In this document: positions 8,647-16,879 of the stretch, in pieces
Layout of the letters: each line of letters begins with the position of its first letter
Numbering within the stretch: position 1 is the stretch's first letter
Source of the DNA: Rhodospirillales bacterium
GTDB lineage: Bacteria > Pseudomonadota > Alphaproteobacteria > SP197
Direction: 5' to 3'
Length of the DNA: 64,000 bases
Assembly: GCA_014323865.1 (NCBI GenBank)
Contig: JACONG010000016.1
Location: forward strand, 841,542-905,541
Position numbers and translations under genes: made by a program
Notes under the pieces: generated by a model
What the model was told of the DNA's origin: nothing
Seen by the model: the letters and a program-made list of their open reading frames with translations, nothing else
Database searches by the model: none

Positions 8647-10341
8647 CTATTCGCCAAGCGCGGTTCCCTCGCGCCTCGGATCGGTGCCGCCATAGATGAT
8701 TCCGTCTTCGATGTAAAAGCCGGCAAGGCCTGTCGTCATCGACCGGGTCGTGACCTTGTGCCCGAGCTCTTCCAGAGCGTCGACATGCGCCGTCAGCCCG
8801 GTGCCGTCCTCAAGCTCGGTTGCGGTGTTGCGATTGACGTGATGGGGCAGTTCGAGCGCGGCCTGAATGTCGAGCTGCCAGTCGAGTACCGCGATCAGGG
8901 TCTTGGTGACGTAGCAGATGATGCGTGAGCCACCGACGGTGCCGACCGCCATGACGAGGTTGCCCTCGGTATCGAACACGAGCGAGGGTGCCATCGACGA
9001 ACGCGGACGTTTGTTGGGTTCGACGCGGTTGGCGATCGGCACCCCGTCGCGCTCGGCTTCAAACGAGAAATCGGTCAGTTCGTTGTTGAGCATGAATCCG
9101 CCCGCCACCAGCCGGCTACCGAAGCCGCGTTCGATGCTGGTGGTCATCGACACGGCGTTGCCCTCGCGGTCGACGATGCTGATGTGGCTTGTGGAATAGC
9201 CGTGATGGCCGTCGTCCAGCGCGAGCGCGGCGTGGTCCCAGCCGTCGATCGCTCCGGCCTCCGCCGTGCCCATCGACGCCTCCGGGTCGATCAGCGAGGC
9301 GCGCTCGGCAAGGTAGTCCTCGTCCAGCAAGGCCTCGACCGGAATGGCGACGAAGTCGCTGTCGGCGAGATAGAGATTGCGGTCGGCATAGGCTAGGCGC
9401 TGGGCCTCCGAGATGAGGTGCACGGCCTCGACGGAGCCCGGCTTGACCGCCGCCATGTCGAACCCCTCGAGCAGAAGCAGAATCTGCGCAACCGTCACAC
9501 CGCCACTGGAAGGCGGCCCCATGCCGCAGACCGTCCAGACGCGATACTCGACACAGATGGCCGGGCGCTCAATGGCCTCATAGGCGGCGATATCATCGAC
9601 CGTCATCGCGGCCGTGTTGACCTCGGTCGTTGTCACGGCATCGACGATCGCCTGGGCGAGCGGACCCTCGTAGAAGGCGTCCGCGCCGCTCTGGGCGATC
9701 ATGCGGAAGCTCAGGCCAAGAGCAGGATTGGTCAGCACGGTGCCGACGGCTTTGCGTTCGCCTGATTCGGTGAAGTAGAGATCGTAGAACACGGGAAACC
9801 GCTCCGGGCCCTCGACCCGGCTGAGGACCTCATGCAGCCGCGGGGAGATCTCGAAGCCGCCCTCGGCCAGGGCGGTCGGTTCGGCGAACAGCTGATCCCA
9901 TGGCAGATTGCCGTGCTTCCCGTGGGCCAGCTCCATCATCCGCACGACGCCGGGAACACCGACCGGCAGGCCGCCTTCGGCCGCTTCGGTCCAACCCATC
10001 AGCGTGCCGTCGCCATGGCGGAAGAGATCGCCGGTCGCGGCCGCGGGGGCAGTTTCGCGGCCGTCGTAGGAGGTCACGGTGCCGGTCGCCGCGTCGTAGT
10101 ACAGCATGAAAGCGCCGCCGCCGATGCCGGACGACTGGGGTTCCGTCAGTGTCAGCACGAGCTGAGCCGCAATTGCCGCATCGACCGCACTGCCACCTGC
10201 CAGGATGACGTTGCGCGCCGCCATGGTCGCATGCGGGTTGGCGGTCGAGACCATGAAGTCCTCGGACACGACCGGTTCGCCGGCTGTGGCCGGTCCCGAG
10301 AGCAGAAGGGTCGCGACAGCGGGCAAGAGAAGGCAGCGCAT
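8647..10341 (-). CDS. ggt: Gamma-glutamyltransferase
   Basis: Periplasmic N-terminal-nucleophile hydrolase that cleaves gamma-glutamyl bonds, as in glutathione. The chosen ATG gives 564 residues with a signal peptide (MRCLLLPAVATLLLSGPATA). Family blocks are present: NPHATMAARNVILAGGSAVD, SSGIGGGAFMLYYD, and the autoprocessing site in GYSTSHISIVDREGNA with the nucleophilic threonine at about residue 384; the second glycine-rich block GGSRIICYVTKTLI is near the end. The start 36 bases upstream (10377) would put a polar stretch before the signal peptide. It lies 14 bases after the methyltransferase gene's start on the same strand, and its start is 81 bases from the divergent S58 peptidase. Confidence 0.95.
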   Translation of the reverse strand: MRCLLLPAVATLLLSGPATAGEPVVSEDFMVSTANPHATMAARNVILAGGSAVDAAIAAQLVLTLTEPQSSGIGGGAFMLYYDAATGTVTSYDGRETAPAAATGDLFRHGDGTLMGWTEAAEGGLPVGVPGVVRMMELAHGKHGNLPWDQLFAEPTALAEGGFEISPRLHEVLSRVEGPERFPVFYDLYFTESGERKAVGTVLTNPALGLSFRMIAQSGADAFYEGPLAQAIVDAVTTTEVNTAAMTVDDIAAYEAIERPAICVEYRVWTVCGMGPPSSGGVTVAQILLLLEGFDMAAVKPGSVEAVHLISEAQRLAYADRNLYLADSDFVAIPVEALLDEDYLAERASLIDPEASMGTAEAGAIDGWDHAALALDDGHHGYSTSHISIVDREGNAVSMTTSIERGFGSRLVAGGFMLNNELTDFSFEAERDGVPIANRVEPNKRPRSSMAPSLVFDTEGNLVMAVGTVGGSRIICYVTKTLIAVLDWQLDIQAALELPHHVNRNTATELEDGTGLTAHVDALEELGHKVTTRSMTTGLAGFYIEDGIIYGGTDPRREGTALGE

Positions 10342-10422
10342 GGTCTGGTTCTCCGAGACGGTCGCGCTATTGTTCATTGCGGCGTCAGAGGCCGCAACCC
10401 GCATGCAACAAAGGAACGGCCA

Positions 10423-11421
10423 ATGGCTGTCGCACCCGGCCCGAGGAACCTGATCACGGACGTCGATGGCATTCTGGTCGGCCAGGCCGAGGACCGATCC
10501 GCGCGAACCGGAACCACCGTGGTCCTCCCCGAGCGGCGCTGTGTCGCCGGTGCGGATGTGCGTGGCGGTGCACCGGGAACACGCGATGTCGAGGCGCTCG
10601 ACCCGACCTGTCTGGTGGATGCGGTTGACGCCATCGTGCTGTCGGGCGGCTCGGCCTTCGGTCTGGACGCGGCGAGCGGCGTGATGGCCTGGCTGGTCGA
10701 TCAGGAGCGCGGCTTCGCAGCTGGCGGTCATATCGTTCCCATCGTGCCGGCGGCCATCCTGTACGATCTCGCCAACGGCGGCGACAAGAGCTGGCGCGAT
10801 ACGCCGCCCTATCGTGAACTCGGCCGTTCTGCGGCACAGTCCGCTGGTTCGGACGTGGCACTGGGCAACGCCGGAGCCGGTATCGGTGCAACCGCCGGCG
10901 CTCTGAAGGGTGGGCTCGGAAGCGCTTCGGCAATAACCGACGACGGCTTGCAGGTTGGTGCGCTGGTTGCCGTGAACGCGGCCGGCTCTGCGATCATTCC
11001 CGGAACCCGCACGCTCTGGGCATCGCTCTTCGAGCAGCAACAGGAAATGGGGTCACCACCGCGCGATCTGCAGGCCGGCGATATGGAACTTGATGCGTCG
11101 GTGAAGGGGTTCCCTGCCGAGAACACGACAATCGGCGTGGTTACGACGAACGCTGCCCTGGATCGCGCCCAGGCGCGACGGGTCGCAATCATGGCGCACG
11201 ATGGACTGGCTCGCGCGATCCGACCGATTCATACGCCGTTCGACGGCGATACCGTCTTCTGCCTCGCTACGGGGACTCTGGAGAACCCGGTCGAGCCTGC
11301 GATTCTGGGTGGAATCGGTGCCTTGGCAGCCGACTGCATGACCCGTGCGGTCGGCAGGGCGATGGTCGCCGCAGAGAGCATCGGCGAACTGGTTGCCTAC
11401 AAGGATTGGTTGGTTTGCTGA
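10423..11421 (+). CDS. S58 (P1) family peptidase, DmpA-like
   Basis: A 332-residue member of the DmpA/P1 family, N-terminal nucleophile enzymes that self-cleave into two chains and act as aminopeptidases on small peptides. The core blocks LITDVDGILVGQAED, GGAPGTRDVEAL and DAIVLSGGSAFGLDAASGV are clear. The likely self-cleavage site is in AENTTIGVVTTNAAL, with threonine 235 or 236 as the nucleophile, not the serine of the founding DmpA. The ATG at 10423 lies 7 bases after AAAGGAA. Divergent from ggt; both act on peptides or amino-acid derivatives. A second family member lies at 45.5 kb. Confidence 0.92.
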   Translation: MAVAPGPRNLITDVDGILVGQAEDRSARTGTTVVLPERRCVAGADVRGGAPGTRDVEALDPTCLVDAVDAIVLSGGSAFGLDAASGVMAWLVDQERGFAAGGHIVPIVPAAILYDLANGGDKSWRDTPPYRELGRSAAQSAGSDVALGNAGAGIGATAGALKGGLGSASAITDDGLQVGALVAVNAAGSAIIPGTRTLWASLFEQQQEMGSPPRDLQAGDMELDASVKGFPAENTTIGVVTTNAALDRAQARRVAIMAHDGLARAIRPIHTPFDGDTVFCLATGTLENPVEPAILGGIGALAADCMTRAVGRAMVAAESIGELVAYKDWLVC

Positions 11422-11455
11422 CCTGGCCTGGCCTTTTTTGAGGAAGGAGATCGAT

Positions 11456-11661
11456 ATGGCCACAGCCGTGATCACAGGCACCAACCGGGGCATCACGGTC
11501 CTCGCGTTCCATCCGGGACGGGTGCAGACCGATATGGGGGGCCGTACGCGATGGTGACGGTGACCGACAGCGTGGCCGCCATGCGGGCCACGATTCCTGC
11601 CAGCGGACCCGATCGGAGCGGCCGGTTCTTCAACCACGATCGTCGCGAACTGCCTTGGTAG
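11456..11661 (+). pseudogene. Internally deleted short-chain dehydrogenase (SDR) remnant
   Basis: The first codons after ATG and a good ribosome site (AGGAAGGAG) read MATAVITGTNRGI, the SDR cofactor-binding start. The next codons jump straight to TVLAFHPGRVQTDMGG, which is the C-terminal third of SDR proteins, so about 150 codons are missing. A frameshift after DMGG stops the reading at 11557; in another frame the SDR tail continues (from about 11549, PYAMVTVTDSVAAM to SGRFFNHDRRELPW) to a TAG at 11661. The gene is clearly dead. It follows the S58 peptidase gene by 34 bases. Confidence 0.85.
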
Positions 11662-11664
11662 CGG

Positions 11665-12084
11665 TCAGGCGCTAAGGTCGGGTGTCGGGTAGAGGGTGCA
11701 GCCGTTGATCCGCCAGGAGCCGTCGTCCTGCTGCTCCATCGTGTAGACCGCAAGGACTGCTTCGCCGTTCTGGCCGGTCACATAGACCTGCTGGTAGGGA
11801 ATGCCGTCGACCAGGTGCACCTGGCCGAACTTGGCGGCCGCCGAACGATAGACCGGCAGATAGGCCTGCCGCACCATCGTCATAAAGACATCAACGCTCC
11901 GGAACTTGTCCTGAATCGAGGGTGAGGCGTGGCTGAAGGCGCGATTGCCGTCGTCGCGATTGAAGGCATCGAGCTGGTCGAGGATGACCGCCTTGATCGC
12001 GGCAGAGTCTCCGTCGGACACGTCGCCTTGGGCGAGCGCCGCGGACGAGATTGCGAGAACAAGAGCGAAAAGAATATGACGCAT
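11665..12084 (-). CDS. Exported DUF4864 protein
   Basis: A 139-residue protein with a cleavable signal peptide (MRHILFALVLAISSAALAQG). The rest, beginning AIKAVILDQLDAFNRDDGN and AFSHASPSIQDKF, and ending with DGSWRINGCTLYPTP, matches the DUF4864 family, an NTF2-like fold with no known function, common in Rhodospirillales and Rhodobacterales. Its 3' end abuts the SDR remnant. Confidence 0.82.
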   Translation of the reverse strand: MRHILFALVLAISSAALAQGDVSDGDSAAIKAVILDQLDAFNRDDGNRAFSHASPSIQDKFRSVDVFMTMVRQAYLPVYRSAAAKFGQVHLVDGIPYQQVYVTGQNGEAVLAVYTMEQQDDGSWRINGCTLYPTPDLSA

Positions 12085-12150
12085 GAGTGCATCCCAAGCC
12101 TCTGGTAAGTCCAGCCTGACAACCTGATACGTCGGAAGCGGCGTGACCGA

Positions 12151-12513
12151 TCAGCGGACGAAGATGCAGACCTCGTTGACCGCGGTGCGGTTGTTCACAT
12201 CCCGCAGCTCATGGAGCTGGCCATGGTCTTCCTCGACCGCGCCCGTGAGGCGAAGCGTGGCGTCGATGGCATCCGATATGCAGGCCGATGTCGCTGCATT
12301 CGACGCGCTCGTGGCTTAGTAGCGCTGGGCGTTCTGCTCGGTGCGTGCGCGCTGGTTGGCGTAGGCCGCTTCGTTCTGCTGCACCGCCCGCTGGAGGACC
12401 TGCGCCTCACCAGCGACATCGCGCACCGTCTCGCTGACCGCGGTGCCGGTGTTGCCATAGGACTGGGCATTGATCGTCGGCAGGCTGAGGCTGTCGTTGA
12501 GCGACGACACCAT
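12151..12513 (-). pseudogene. Unrecognised ORF interrupted by an in-frame stop
   Basis: From an ATG at 12513 the frame reads MVSSLNDSLSLPTINAQSYG through a Gln/Ala-rich helical region to ERTEQ-like TEQNAQRY and a TAA at 12318-12316 (65 residues). The same frame then continues for about 54 codons (beginning ATSASNAATSA and ending NEVCIFVR) to a TGA at 12151. The second half has no start codon but looks like real, acidic coding sequence, so the whole is probably one gene broken by a stop. The family is not recognised; the Ala/Gln helix recalls R-body (Reb) subunits only faintly. Confidence 0.45.
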
Positions 12514-12808
12514 GACGGAGGCGACCTCGACTTGGGCGGCTGAACTCTCGCTTGCGGCGGCTCCGCCGGAAAGCGGCGGCTACAGAATATCGTCCACGGT
12601 CTCGCAGCCCGCGAGAAGCCCCCCCAACTGGTAAGGAAGCCCCCTTGCCAGCGGCGAGGATAGATAGTACGCGACGGCCCTCACTGTCACAAGGTCGAAA
12701 TCTGGACGATTCGCAGGCGGGTTCAGGGTCTTGCGGTCCCTTGCCCTATCGACTAGGTTCCGCGCCTCACATCGGACAGCCCCTTTCGGGGTTCTCCGAT
12801 GGCAGTGC
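12514..12808. other. Intergenic stretch before tRNA-Arg
   Basis: About 295 bases without a supported gene. It holds a GC-rich inverted stretch near 12560-12585 (GCGGCTCCGCCGGAAAGCGGCGGC) and the tRNA promoter and leader, the leader with a short CCCC-TTTC-GGGG hairpin around 12781-12792. Confidence 0.5.
12731..12759 (+). promoter_or_regulatory. Possible promoter of tRNA-Arg
   Basis: TTGCGG (12731-12736) and TAGGTT (12754-12759) are spaced by 17 bases and lie about 50 bases before the tRNA. The match is moderate. Confidence 0.35.
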
Positions 12809-12885
12809 GCACCCCTAGCTCAACTGGATAGAGCACCTGACTACGGATCAGGAGGTTGGGGGTTCGAATCCTCCGGGGTGCGCCA
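12809..12885 (+). tRNA. tRNA-Arg (anticodon ACG)
   Basis: A complete cloverleaf can be drawn: acceptor GCACCCC pairs with GGGGTGC, D arm GCTC/GAGC, anticodon stem CCTGA/TCAGG around loop CTACGGA, and T arm GGGGG/CCTCC around TTCGAAT. The discriminator is G and CCA is encoded. The anticodon ACG, read as ICG, decodes CGN arginine codons. The decayed genes just upstream leave open that this tRNA has been an integration point, but no duplicated 3' end is seen. Confidence 0.96.
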
Positions 12886-13081
12886 CGTTCTCCTACTTCA
12901 TTACTCGTCCGATCGCCTGGAGCGCAAAGCGTGCATGACCGCTCACCACGGTGGCGTCGCCGCGGCGGCATGCCAGATCAGCGCTGACGGCCGCCGATCC
13001 CGCCGCAAGCGAACGTTACCGTGCCACCACTATGGCGGGGTTGGAGGATCTGCAACGGGCCTGGGGTGGTCGGCCCCGGGA

Positions 13082-13612
13082 TCAGTCGTCGACGGCAATG
13101 TACTCGAAGCTCATCTGCATCTCGCCGGCCGTGTTGGCCACGGTGGCCAGGCAGCTTTCGACCCGCCGTTCCGGGATGTACAGCGAGAAACGGGTGACAT
13201 AACGATCGTGCCCCTTCTCGGGAACACGTTCGCAGTTCATCCGAACAATGTTCGCTCCGTGCTGACCGAAAACTTCGGCAAGTCGGGCGATCACGCCCGG
13301 ACGGTCGCGCCCGTCGAGCTCGATGCGATGCGTGATATGAGCGCTCTCGTCGTGGATCGGCGCCATCTCGAACGGCGTCACCGAGACCTGGGCGTCATCC
13401 ATGACCAGGAGCTTCTCGATTTCGTCACTCACGCGATCGAGCGAGAGATCGTCGGGCACCTCCGCCAGACAGGTCAGCTCGGCGGCTTCGCCCAGCACGG
13501 CGAAGGTCGTGTCGCCCAGGTTGATGTTGAGATCGAACAGAAGCCCTGCGACATCGGCCACAAGGCCAGTGTGATCCTGACAGATCACTGAAACGAGCGC
13601 GTTGGATGTCAT
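13082..13612 (-). CDS. Tandem-ACT-domain protein, GcvR-like
   Basis: A 176-residue protein of two ACT domains. The first begins VSVICQDHTGLVADVAGLLF, the second ITHRIELDGRDRPGVIARLA with GANIVRMNCE. Two ACT domains without a catalytic part are the layout of GcvR, the glycine-cleavage regulator, but alphaproteobacterial relatives are mostly untested and bind unspecified amino acids. Start chosen at MTSNALVSVICQDHTG, where family similarity begins. Confidence 0.82.
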   Translation of the reverse strand: MTSNALVSVICQDHTGLVADVAGLLFDLNINLGDTTFAVLGEAAELTCLAEVPDDLSLDRVSDEIEKLLVMDDAQVSVTPFEMAPIHDESAHITHRIELDGRDRPGVIARLAEVFGQHGANIVRMNCERVPEKGHDRYVTRFSLYIPERRVESCLATVANTAGEMQMSFEYIAVDD

Positions 13613-13716
13613 GGTCCTGGTTCCCCCTGCTGCGGCGCCTGCCAGGGACGCCGTCGCAATTGTCTGGTTCCGCCAAGCTCTCCGGCTCCTGGGCGGATAT
13701 TTTAGGTGGCGGGTGC

Positions 13717-15132
13717 CTATCCGGTGTCCGTCATGGTTTTCCGCCGCATCAACCACACTAGAACCACAAGGCCCGGTATGGCGGCAAGGGTTGTGAGCAC
13801 GAAAAATCCGATCCAGTTGACCTGCAGGGCCACGGCCTGGGGGGGCGCCGTGCCTGTGACCCAGGTCCAGGCACCTGCCCAGTTGACATGTTCGACCAGC
13901 CAGCCGGCTGGCGAGGACAGAAGTGTCCGGCCTCCTGCCATGAACGAGCTCAGCAAGGCGTACTGTGTCGCCGTGTAGGCCGCGTTGCAGAGCGACGAGA
14001 GATAGGCCACGAAGGCGGCCGTCCCCATCCCGCCAGCCAGGTTCTCGGCGGAGATCGTCAGCACCAGGACGGTGTAGTCGTAGCCGTACCAGGCTTGCAC
14101 CGCGAACATCAGGTTGCTGGCGAGTTGGAGAAGGCCGGCAATCCACAGGCCGCGCAGAAGCCCGACCGCACGGATCAGAAGGCCGCCCAGCGCCACACCG
14201 ATCATGGTGGCTGCGAAACCGTAGAGTTTGGCAACCTCGGCCAGCTCGACCTTGCTGAAGCCTGTCTTCAGGATGAACGGTGTGGTCATGTTGCCTGCGA
14301 GCGCATCGCCCAGCTTGTAGAGCAGGGCGAAAAGCAGGATCGGGATGGCGAACCTGCGGGTAAAGAACTCCAGGAACGGCGCGACGATCGCGGTGTAGAG
14401 CCAGGCGCCTGCCACACCGAGTCCACCCTTTGCCTCGCTACCGGTCAGCTTCTCGAACTGGGCCCTGCGGCGCTTTTCTTCCCGGTCGCGTTCGGCGGCT
14501 TGTTCGGGTTCGCGCGAGATGATCACGGTTGCGATGCCGACGGCCATCAGCGCGGCCATGCCGATGTAGCTGATGCTCCAGCCATAGAACTCGGCGAGAT
14601 AAAGTGCCCCGGCGCCTGATATCAGCATGGCGACCCGGTAGCCGCCGATGTAGACGGCGGCACCCGCACCCTGTTGGTTCTCTCCCAGCGACTCGATTCG
14701 GAACGCATCGATCACGATGTCCTGGCTGGCCGAAAGAAAGGTCACCAGCACGGCCAGGACGGCTGTTGCCGCCGGCTGCGCCAGCGGATCGAGGCCCGAG
14801 AGCAGCAGGATCGCGCCCGCAAGAAGCACCTGAATCGTGATCAGCCAGGCGCGCCTGTGGCCCATCCGGTTCGCGAGGATTGGCACACGGAGCCGGTCGA
14901 TCAGCGGAGCCCAGACGTACTTGAAGGTGTAGGGCAGGCCCGCCAGTGCAAAGAAGCCGATCACCGTCAGGTCGACGCCGACGTCGGTCATCCAGGCCGA
15001 CAGGGTTGCGCCGGTCAGCGCGAGCGGCAGGCCGCTGGAAAAGCCTAGGAACAGGACGGCCAGAACGCGGGGCTGGACATAGACCGCCAGCCCGGCCAAC
15101 CAGTCGGCTTTGGGGGGATCGGATGTGCTCAC
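13717..15132 (-). CDS. ampG: AmpG-type MFS permease
   Basis: A 471-residue major facilitator with about 12 to 14 membrane segments. The N-terminal FLGFSSGLPLALTGATLSAW and DVGVDLTVIGFFALAGLPYT are the AmpG signature, followed by YVWAPLIDR and FLSASQDIVIDAFRIE. AmpG imports anhydromuropeptides from wall turnover. The AmiD-type amidase gene lies 3.9 kb away and the precursor synthesis cluster follows, which agrees with a recycling role. Confidence 0.9.
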   Translation of the reverse strand: MSTSDPPKADWLAGLAVYVQPRVLAVLFLGFSSGLPLALTGATLSAWMTDVGVDLTVIGFFALAGLPYTFKYVWAPLIDRLRVPILANRMGHRRAWLITIQVLLAGAILLLSGLDPLAQPAATAVLAVLVTFLSASQDIVIDAFRIESLGENQQGAGAAVYIGGYRVAMLISGAGALYLAEFYGWSISYIGMAALMAVGIATVIISREPEQAAERDREEKRRRAQFEKLTGSEAKGGLGVAGAWLYTAIVAPFLEFFTRRFAIPILLFALLYKLGDALAGNMTTPFILKTGFSKVELAEVAKLYGFAATMIGVALGGLLIRAVGLLRGLWIAGLLQLASNLMFAVQAWYGYDYTVLVLTISAENLAGGMGTAAFVAYLSSLCNAAYTATQYALLSSFMAGGRTLLSSPAGWLVEHVNWAGAWTWVTGTAPPQAVALQVNWIGFFVLTTLAAIPGLVVLVWLMRRKTMTDTG

Positions 15133-15346
15133 CGGCGCAATCTAGTGGAGTTCGTCAGGTGACGGAATCCTCCGGCCGCGACAGTGCGCAAACCTGGCAT
15201 TGCGGCGACACGGGTTTGTGAACATGCTTGCCCAAGTCTGGCCATCTTGCGGGCCAAAATTCCTTCTCATCAAGGTGTCATTTGCTTCCGGATTCAGACG
15301 GTCGGAGATATGACCGGTTCCGGAGCAGGACCATGAGGAGGTTCGA

Positions 15347-16744
15347 TTGAGATTCAAGTCATCCATTGCTGCTATGGTGTTTGCCACGGCGATTGCGGCT
15401 GCACACATGGCCCAGGCCGCCACAGGAGCCTTCTTCGTTAATGAAGAAGGCGAGGCGACACTCGCTCCTGTCATCAGGGAGGTCGGTCCCGCCGTCGTCA
15501 ACATCGCGACCCGCGGCACCGTGAACGGCGGCGACAATCCGCTGTTCGATAATCCACTCTTCGGCGATCTGCTGCCCCAGATGCCTGACGGCAACGGCCA
15601 GCCGTCCCACAGCGTCGGTTCCGGCGTGATCGTCGACGCCGGGAACGGCTACATCATCACCAATCATCACGTCATCGCGCATGCCGAAGAGATCCTGGTC
15701 ACGCTGACCGATCGCCGTCAGCTGCCGGCGACGCTGATCGGCTCCGATCCCGAGGCCGATGTCGCGGTTCTGCAGGTCCAGGCCGACAATCTGGTCGCGA
15801 TCGACCGCGGCAATTCGGACGCGCTTGAGGTCGGCGACTTCGTTGTCGCGATAGGCAATCCCTTCGGGCTCGGTCAGACCGTGACGCTCGGCATCGTCAG
15901 CGCCAAGGGACGCAGCGGACTGGGTATCGAGGGCTATGAGGACTTCATCCAGACCGACGCTTCGATCAACCCCGGCAACTCCGGCGGCGCACTCATCTCG
16001 CTGTCCGGTGACGTGATCGGCATCAACACCGCCATCTTGGGCAACCAGGGCAACATCGGCATCGGCTTTGCCATCCCGATCAACATGGCGAGCGCGATCA
16101 TGGACCAGATCATCGAGCACGGTTCGGTGCAGCGCGGCCTGCTCGGCATCAACATCCAGGACCTCACGCCGGACCTCGCCGACGCGCTCGGCCTGCCGGT
16201 CGCCGAAGGCGCCCTGGTCTCGAATGTCTTCGAGGGCTCGGCGGCGCACGAAGCTGGCGTGCTCGGCGGTGACATCGTGATGTCGATCAATGGCAATCCC
16301 GTGCTTGATGCAAGCGATCTGCGCAACGCCGTTGGCCTCATGCGGGTCGGCGAGAAGGCCAGCCTCGAGATCGTGCGCAACGGCTCGCCGCTGATCATCG
16401 ACGCTGTTATCGCAGCCCGCCCCGACCAGGTGAAAACTGCGTCGCTCGACACCGAGCAGCAGCAGGTTCGGACCGACGATGTGAAATTCGCCGGTGCGGT
16501 GCTCGGTGCCATCGCCCCCGACTCCGGGATGGCCGGCAAGGTCGACGGTGTCGAGGTGATCGATGTCTTGCCCAACAGCCCGGCCTGGGTCGCGGGACTG
16601 CGTCCCGGCGACATTGTTACCGAGGCCGCGCGCAACAAGGTGACCACGCCCGAAGAGTTCACGGCCGCGGTCGAAGGCGACAACTCCGGTCGTGTGGCGC
16701 TTCACATCCGCCGCGGCGACCGGGCCTTCTACATCCTGATTTGA
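15347..16744 (+). CDS. Deg/HtrA-family periplasmic serine protease
   Basis: Envelope quality-control protease of 465 residues: signal peptide about 1-25 (ending AAHMAQA), a trypsin-like domain with His about 107 (ITNHHVIAHA), Asp about 138 (DPEADVAVLQV) and Ser about 212 (NPGNSGGAL), then two PDZ domains (about 265-350 and 385-460). The layout is that of DegP/DegQ; the loop LA region is short, closer to DegQ. The start is a TTG placed 5 bases after GAGGAGG; the ATG inside that ribosome site is out of frame. Divergent from ampG across 214 bases. Confidence 0.94.
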   Translation: MRFKSSIAAMVFATAIAAAHMAQAATGAFFVNEEGEATLAPVIREVGPAVVNIATRGTVNGGDNPLFDNPLFGDLLPQMPDGNGQPSHSVGSGVIVDAGNGYIITNHHVIAHAEEILVTLTDRRQLPATLIGSDPEADVAVLQVQADNLVAIDRGNSDALEVGDFVVAIGNPFGLGQTVTLGIVSAKGRSGLGIEGYEDFIQTDASINPGNSGGALISLSGDVIGINTAILGNQGNIGIGFAIPINMASAIMDQIIEHGSVQRGLLGINIQDLTPDLADALGLPVAEGALVSNVFEGSAAHEAGVLGGDIVMSINGNPVLDASDLRNAVGLMRVGEKASLEIVRNGSPLIIDAVIAARPDQVKTASLDTEQQQVRTDDVKFAGAVLGAIAPDSGMAGKVDGVEVIDVLPNSPAWVAGLRPGDIVTEAARNKVTTPEEFTAAVEGDNSGRVALHIRRGDRAFYILI

Positions 16745-16750
16745 GTGATG

Positions 16751-16776
16751 CCGGCCCCGCCATTCCGCAGGGCCGG
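16751..16776 (+). terminator. Possible terminator after the Deg protease gene
   Basis: A 7-base stem CCGGCCC/GGGCCGG with a 12-base loop lies 7 bases after the stop codon and is followed by a T/C-rich stretch (CTCTCATCTTCTT) rather than a pure T run. Confidence 0.45.
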
Positions 16777-16879
16777 GCTCTCATCTTCTTGAGGATGCAC
16801 CCGAACCAACCGCGACAACGTCAGCTGACTTGACCTTGAAAGGACGCGAGACCTTCTCTCGCACTCTCTTTGCTGGTCT

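Noticed and set aside
12316..12513. RebB-like R-body subunit
   Set aside because: Only the Ala/Gln-rich helical character agrees; the conserved Reb core is not visible.
12211..12543. 110-codon plus-strand frame beginning MELAMVFLDRAREAKRG
   Set aside because: Opposite the interrupted ORF, without a ribosome site; the minus-strand frame looks more like coding sequence.
12809..12885. tRNA-Arg as attachment site of an island
   Set aside because: No integrase gene and no second copy of the tRNA 3' end in the window.
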